Positions 61,654 through 64,000 of a stretch of 64,000 nucleotides of DNA are shown in pieces. The number at the start of each line of letters is the position of its first letter. Position 1 is the stretch's first letter. Source of the DNA: Clostridiaceae bacterium (GTDB taxonomy: Bacteria > Bacillota > Clostridia > Clostridiales > Clostridiaceae). The stretch spans positions 186,001 through 250,000 of the forward strand of contig CABIZX010000005.1 of assembly GCA_902363375.1 (NCBI GenBank), written 5' to 3'. The position numbers were made by a program, and so were the translations under genes. The notes beneath the pieces are model-generated. The model did no database searches and had not been told where the DNA came from. It saw nothing but the letters and a program-made list of their open reading frames with translations.

Positions 61654-63138
61654 ATGAATAAACTTGAAGTGTTTAATTCACTTAAAGATACATCATATTT
61701 AGGCGGTGGAGAAAATCAAGTACAGATGCAACATAACCTAAATAAACTTACAGCTAGAGAAAGAGTTCTTGCATTATTAGATGAAGGAACGTTTGTAGAA
61801 ATAGGTGCTCTTATTTCAGGAAATGGAGCAGGTGTAATTACTGGTCATGGGACTATAGATGGAAGATTAGTTTTTGTTTATAGTTTAGACTACATTGTAG
61901 AAGGTGGAGCTTTTACAAAGGTTATGGGGAAAAAGATAGTAAATCTTCTTGAAAATGCTGCAAAAATAGGTGCTCCTGTAGTTCAAATCATTGATTCTAT
62001 AGGTGGAAAATTAAATCAAGGAATGGAATTACTTGCTTCTTACGGACTAGTGTTAAATAAATATGCTAAACTAAGTGGTGTTGTTCCAAGAATATCAGTT
62101 ATATGTGGACCATGTAATGGAATTACATCATTACTTGGAACTATGAGCGATGTAGTGATTGCTGTAGATGATATAAGCGATTTAAGCGTATCTTCTTTAG
62201 GAAAGCTTACTGGAAAAGAAGGCAAATATGTAGATAAGTCTATGGTAAGCAATGGAGAGAGTGCTAATAAAAATGGTAATGCACATATAAATGCTACTAC
62301 TGAAGGAGAAGCATTCCAAGTGGTAAGAAGTTTAATTTCTTATATGCCATCAAACAACTTAGAGTTACCTGCTATGGACAACGAAGATTTAAATCTAAAT
62401 GTAGGCAAGTTAAATCTTGATGAAATGGTTGAAAAAGATAGTTACTCCTTAGATGAAATTTTAAATTCTATAATTGATGAAAATAGCGCTATAGAATTAT
62501 ATAAAGGATTTGCTACTAACTTTAAAACTGTGCTTGGAAAAGTTAATGGATTGACAGTTGGAGTTATATTAAACTCTGGGAATAAAGAAATTGATAATCT
62601 AGGAGCAAATAAAGTTGCAAGCTTTGTAAGATTATGTGATAGCTTTAATATATCTATCGTAAGTTTAGTAGATACAAAAGGAGTTACAGTTTCTTTAGAG
62701 GAAGAGAATGATGGTCTTGCTAAGAATATAGGAAAGCTTATGTATTCATTAATTGATGCTACAGTTCCAAAGTTATCTTTAATTATTGGAGAAGCCTATG
62801 GTATTGGATATGAAATTTTAGCTTCAAGAGAATCAGCTTTTGATATTACGATGGCTTGGCCAACAGCAAAAGTATGTTTAACAAATCCAGAAGAATATAT
62901 TAAAGGTTTATATAGAGATGAGATATTTAACTCAGAAGATCATAGAAAAGGAGAAAAAGAAGTAATAGCTAAGTACTATGACGAAGTTACAAGTCTATAT
63001 AATTTAGCTAACATTGGAATGATAGATGATGTAATAAAGCCAAGTGAAAGTAAACAGAGAATATTTGCTATGCTAGATATGCTACAAAGTAAAAGAGAAG
63101 TAAAGTATCCTAAAACACATGGTAGTACATTAGTTTAG
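61654..63138 (+). CDS. Carboxyltransferase subunit of a biotin-dependent decarboxylase (MmdA/acyl-CoA type)
   Basis: The ATG at 61654 has GTCAGGAGGCAGTAAA upstream, giving 494 residues. It has the tandem crotonase-like carboxyltransferase fold: KLTARERVLALLDEGTFVEIGALI, GAGVITGHGTIDGRLVFVYSLDY, and ASYGLVLNKYAKLSGVVPRISVICGPCNG in the N-terminal half, and SFVRLCDSFNISIVSLVDTKGV and IIGEAYGIGYEIL in the C-terminal half. With OadG-like and biotin-carrier genes downstream, it should transfer a carboxyl from an acyl-CoA (methylmalonyl- or related) to biotin. The exact acyl-CoA is not evident. Confidence 0.85.
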   Translation: MNKLEVFNSLKDTSYLGGGENQVQMQHNLNKLTARERVLALLDEGTFVEIGALISGNGAGVITGHGTIDGRLVFVYSLDYIVEGGAFTKVMGKKIVNLLENAAKIGAPVVQIIDSIGGKLNQGMELLASYGLVLNKYAKLSGVVPRISVICGPCNGITSLLGTMSDVVIAVDDISDLSVSSLGKLTGKEGKYVDKSMVSNGESANKNGNAHINATTEGEAFQVVRSLISYMPSNNLELPAMDNEDLNLNVGKLNLDEMVEKDSYSLDEILNSIIDENSAIELYKGFATNFKTVLGKVNGLTVGVILNSGNKEIDNLGANKVASFVRLCDSFNISIVSLVDTKGVTVSLEEENDGLAKNIGKLMYSLIDATVPKLSLIIGEAYGIGYEILASRESAFDITMAWPTAKVCLTNPEEYIKGLYRDEIFNSEDHRKGEKEVIAKYYDEVTSLYNLANIGMIDDVIKPSESKQRIFAMLDMLQSKREVKYPKTHGSTLV

Positions 63139-63150
63139 GAGGAATAAGAT

Positions 63151-63528
63151 ATGATAGAAACATTTTTGAAAAATTTCACTTTGGAGAACTTAACATTTGC
63201 ATTAGGTGTATCTGCCACTGCTATGATAATAGTATTTGGAGTATTATTGGTGCTTATGTATATAATTAAGTTGCAAAGCTTCTTATTAGGAAAGGATTAT
63301 AAGAAAAGTCCTAAAACAAATGAAGAATCTAAAGAAGTACCAGTTGCTATAGAAAAAGAAAATACAGATACTGTACAGATGGTAGATCTTAATAAGGAAT
63401 ATGAATTAGTTGCTGCAATAATGGCTGCGCTATCTACACATACTGGCAAATCACTAGATGAACTAAATATAAAGAGTATTAAAAGAGTTAATAATAATTC
63501 AAGTTGGAGAAGTGCTTCTATTAAATAG
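63151..63528 (+). CDS. OadG-like sodium-pump decarboxylase gamma subunit
   Basis: The 125-residue protein has one N-terminal TM helix (about 17-40) and the OadG-type C-terminal end ELVAAIMAALSTHTGKSLDELNIKSIKRVNNNSSWRSASIK. A charged Lys/Glu-rich linker lies between. It anchors and assembles the decarboxylase complex on the membrane. AGGAGGAATAAG precedes the ATG, 12 bp after the carboxyltransferase gene. Confidence 0.85.
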   Translation: MIETFLKNFTLENLTFALGVSATAMIIVFGVLLVLMYIIKLQSFLLGKDYKKSPKTNEESKEVPVAIEKENTDTVQMVDLNKEYELVAAIMAALSTHTGKSLDELNIKSIKRVNNNSSWRSASIK

Positions 63529-63554
63529 AAGATATTGTTAGGAGGATATTTCGA

Positions 63555-63974
63555 ATGAAAAAGTATAATGTTACAGTCAATGGAAATTTATATCAAGTAG
63601 AGGTAGAGGAAGTAAAGGGTGAATTTGCCACACCAGTGATGCCGGTAGCACCAGTAGCACCAGTAGCACAGGCAACACCAGTAGCACAAGCAGCACCAGT
63701 AAGTACACCAGCACCAGCGGCACCAACAGCTGCACCGGCAAAAGTAGCATCAACTGCATCAGGAGCTAAGGCAGAAGCACCAATGCCAGGAACTATAGTT
63801 AAAGTAGTTGCAACTAAAGGAGCAACAGTTAAACAGGGAGATGTTCTATTTGTACTTGAAGCTATGAAAATGGAGAATGAGATTATGTCTCCAGCAGATG
63901 GAACTATAGTTGAGATAAATGTAACACAAGGAGCCGCAGTTAATACTGGAGATATATTAGCTGTTATTGCATAA
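63555..63974 (+). CDS. Biotin carboxyl carrier protein of the decarboxylase
   Basis: The 139-residue protein has a short N-terminal beta strand (KKYNVTVNGNLYQVEVEEV), a long Ala/Pro/Val-rich flexible hinge (about 26-72, PVAPVAPVAQA repeats) and a C-terminal biotinyl domain (about 73-139) with APMPGTIVKV and EAMKMENE. Lys105 in MKM is the biotin site. The hinge lets biotin move between carboxyltransferase and membrane subunit. AGGAGGATATTTCGA precedes the ATG. Confidence 0.93.
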   Translation: MKKYNVTVNGNLYQVEVEEVKGEFATPVMPVAPVAPVAQATPVAQAAPVSTPAPAAPTAAPAKVASTASGAKAEAPMPGTIVKVVATKGATVKQGDVLFVLEAMKMENEIMSPADGTIVEINVTQGAAVNTGDILAVIA

Positions 63975-63990
63975 TAGGAGGTTAACTTAA

Positions 63991-64000
63991 ATGAATGTTT
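63991..64000 (+). CDS. Start of next gene, probably decarboxylase beta subunit (3' truncated)
   Basis: TAATAGGAGGTTAACTTAA is followed by ATGAATGTTT at the window edge, 16 bp after the biotin carrier stop. Only three codons are present. By gene order the sodium-translocating beta subunit (OadB/MmdB) is expected, but this cannot be seen. Confidence 0.45.

Overview
This window is chromosomal DNA from a low-GC, endospore-forming Firmicute, almost certainly Clostridium sensu stricto. The evidence is very AT-rich intergenic DNA, strong AGGAGG-type ribosome binding sites, sporulation genes (spoVG, spoVT, yabP, yabQ, spoIIE) and the gene order purR-spoVG-glmU-prs ... pth-mfd-prsA-spoVT-yabM-yabN-hup-yabO-yabP-yabQ-divIC-yabR-tRNAs-spoIIE-tilS-hpt-ftsH. 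That order is the origin-proximal block also known from Bacillus subtilis. The species cannot be fixed from the sequence alone.

Bases 1-31,400 are a mosaic of mostly single-gene units. They include a truncated radical SAM gene, a ComB-like phosphatase, an orphan holin, an rRNA methyltransferase, an ABC-F ATPase, a FliB-like flagellin methylase, a J-like membrane protein without the HPD motif, an erythromycin-esterase-like lipoprotein, a cobalamin riboswitch before an unknown gene, a NimA-like flavoprotein, a DUF1002 protein, PepV dipeptidase, a berberine-bridge-type oxidoreductase, a YmaF protein, a CorC-type protein, a YhhN protein, a MutS2-like ATPase without Smr, a CFA-type methyltransferase, YbaK, a HAD phosphatase, a possible diheme membrane protein, tRNA-Pro, a GHL10-type protein, PhzF, MurC, a 47-residue ORF and a HutG-like ureohydrolase.

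Bases 31,400-59,600 hold the conserved block. At its left edge is a 77-residue gene whose promoter contains a near-perfect LexA (SOS) box. purR, spoVG (Spo0A box plus sigma-H promoter), glmU and prs follow. A two-component system is then coupled to a membrane-anchored HtrA-like protein that lacks the catalytic His and Ser. Next come pth, mfd, a PrsA-type foldase, spoVT with a sigma-G-like promoter, the yabM-yabR group, eight tRNAs in 282-bp tandem repeats behind a perfect consensus promoter, spoIIE, tilS-hpt and ftsH.

Bases 59,600-64,000 carry fhs and the start of a biotin-dependent, sodium-pumping decarboxylase operon: carboxyltransferase, OadG-like gamma, biotin carrier, and the first codons of a further gene, probably the beta membrane subunit.

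No CRISPR array, complete insertion sequence, prophage or clear pseudogene was found. The most interesting leads are the SOS-box small gene, the cobalamin riboswitch with an orphan target, the dead HtrA-like partner of the two-component system, the putative diheme protein, and a terminated structured RNA leader in the gap before the MutS2-like gene. Start sites were moved from the longest reading frame wherever a good ribosome binding site clearly favoured an internal start.
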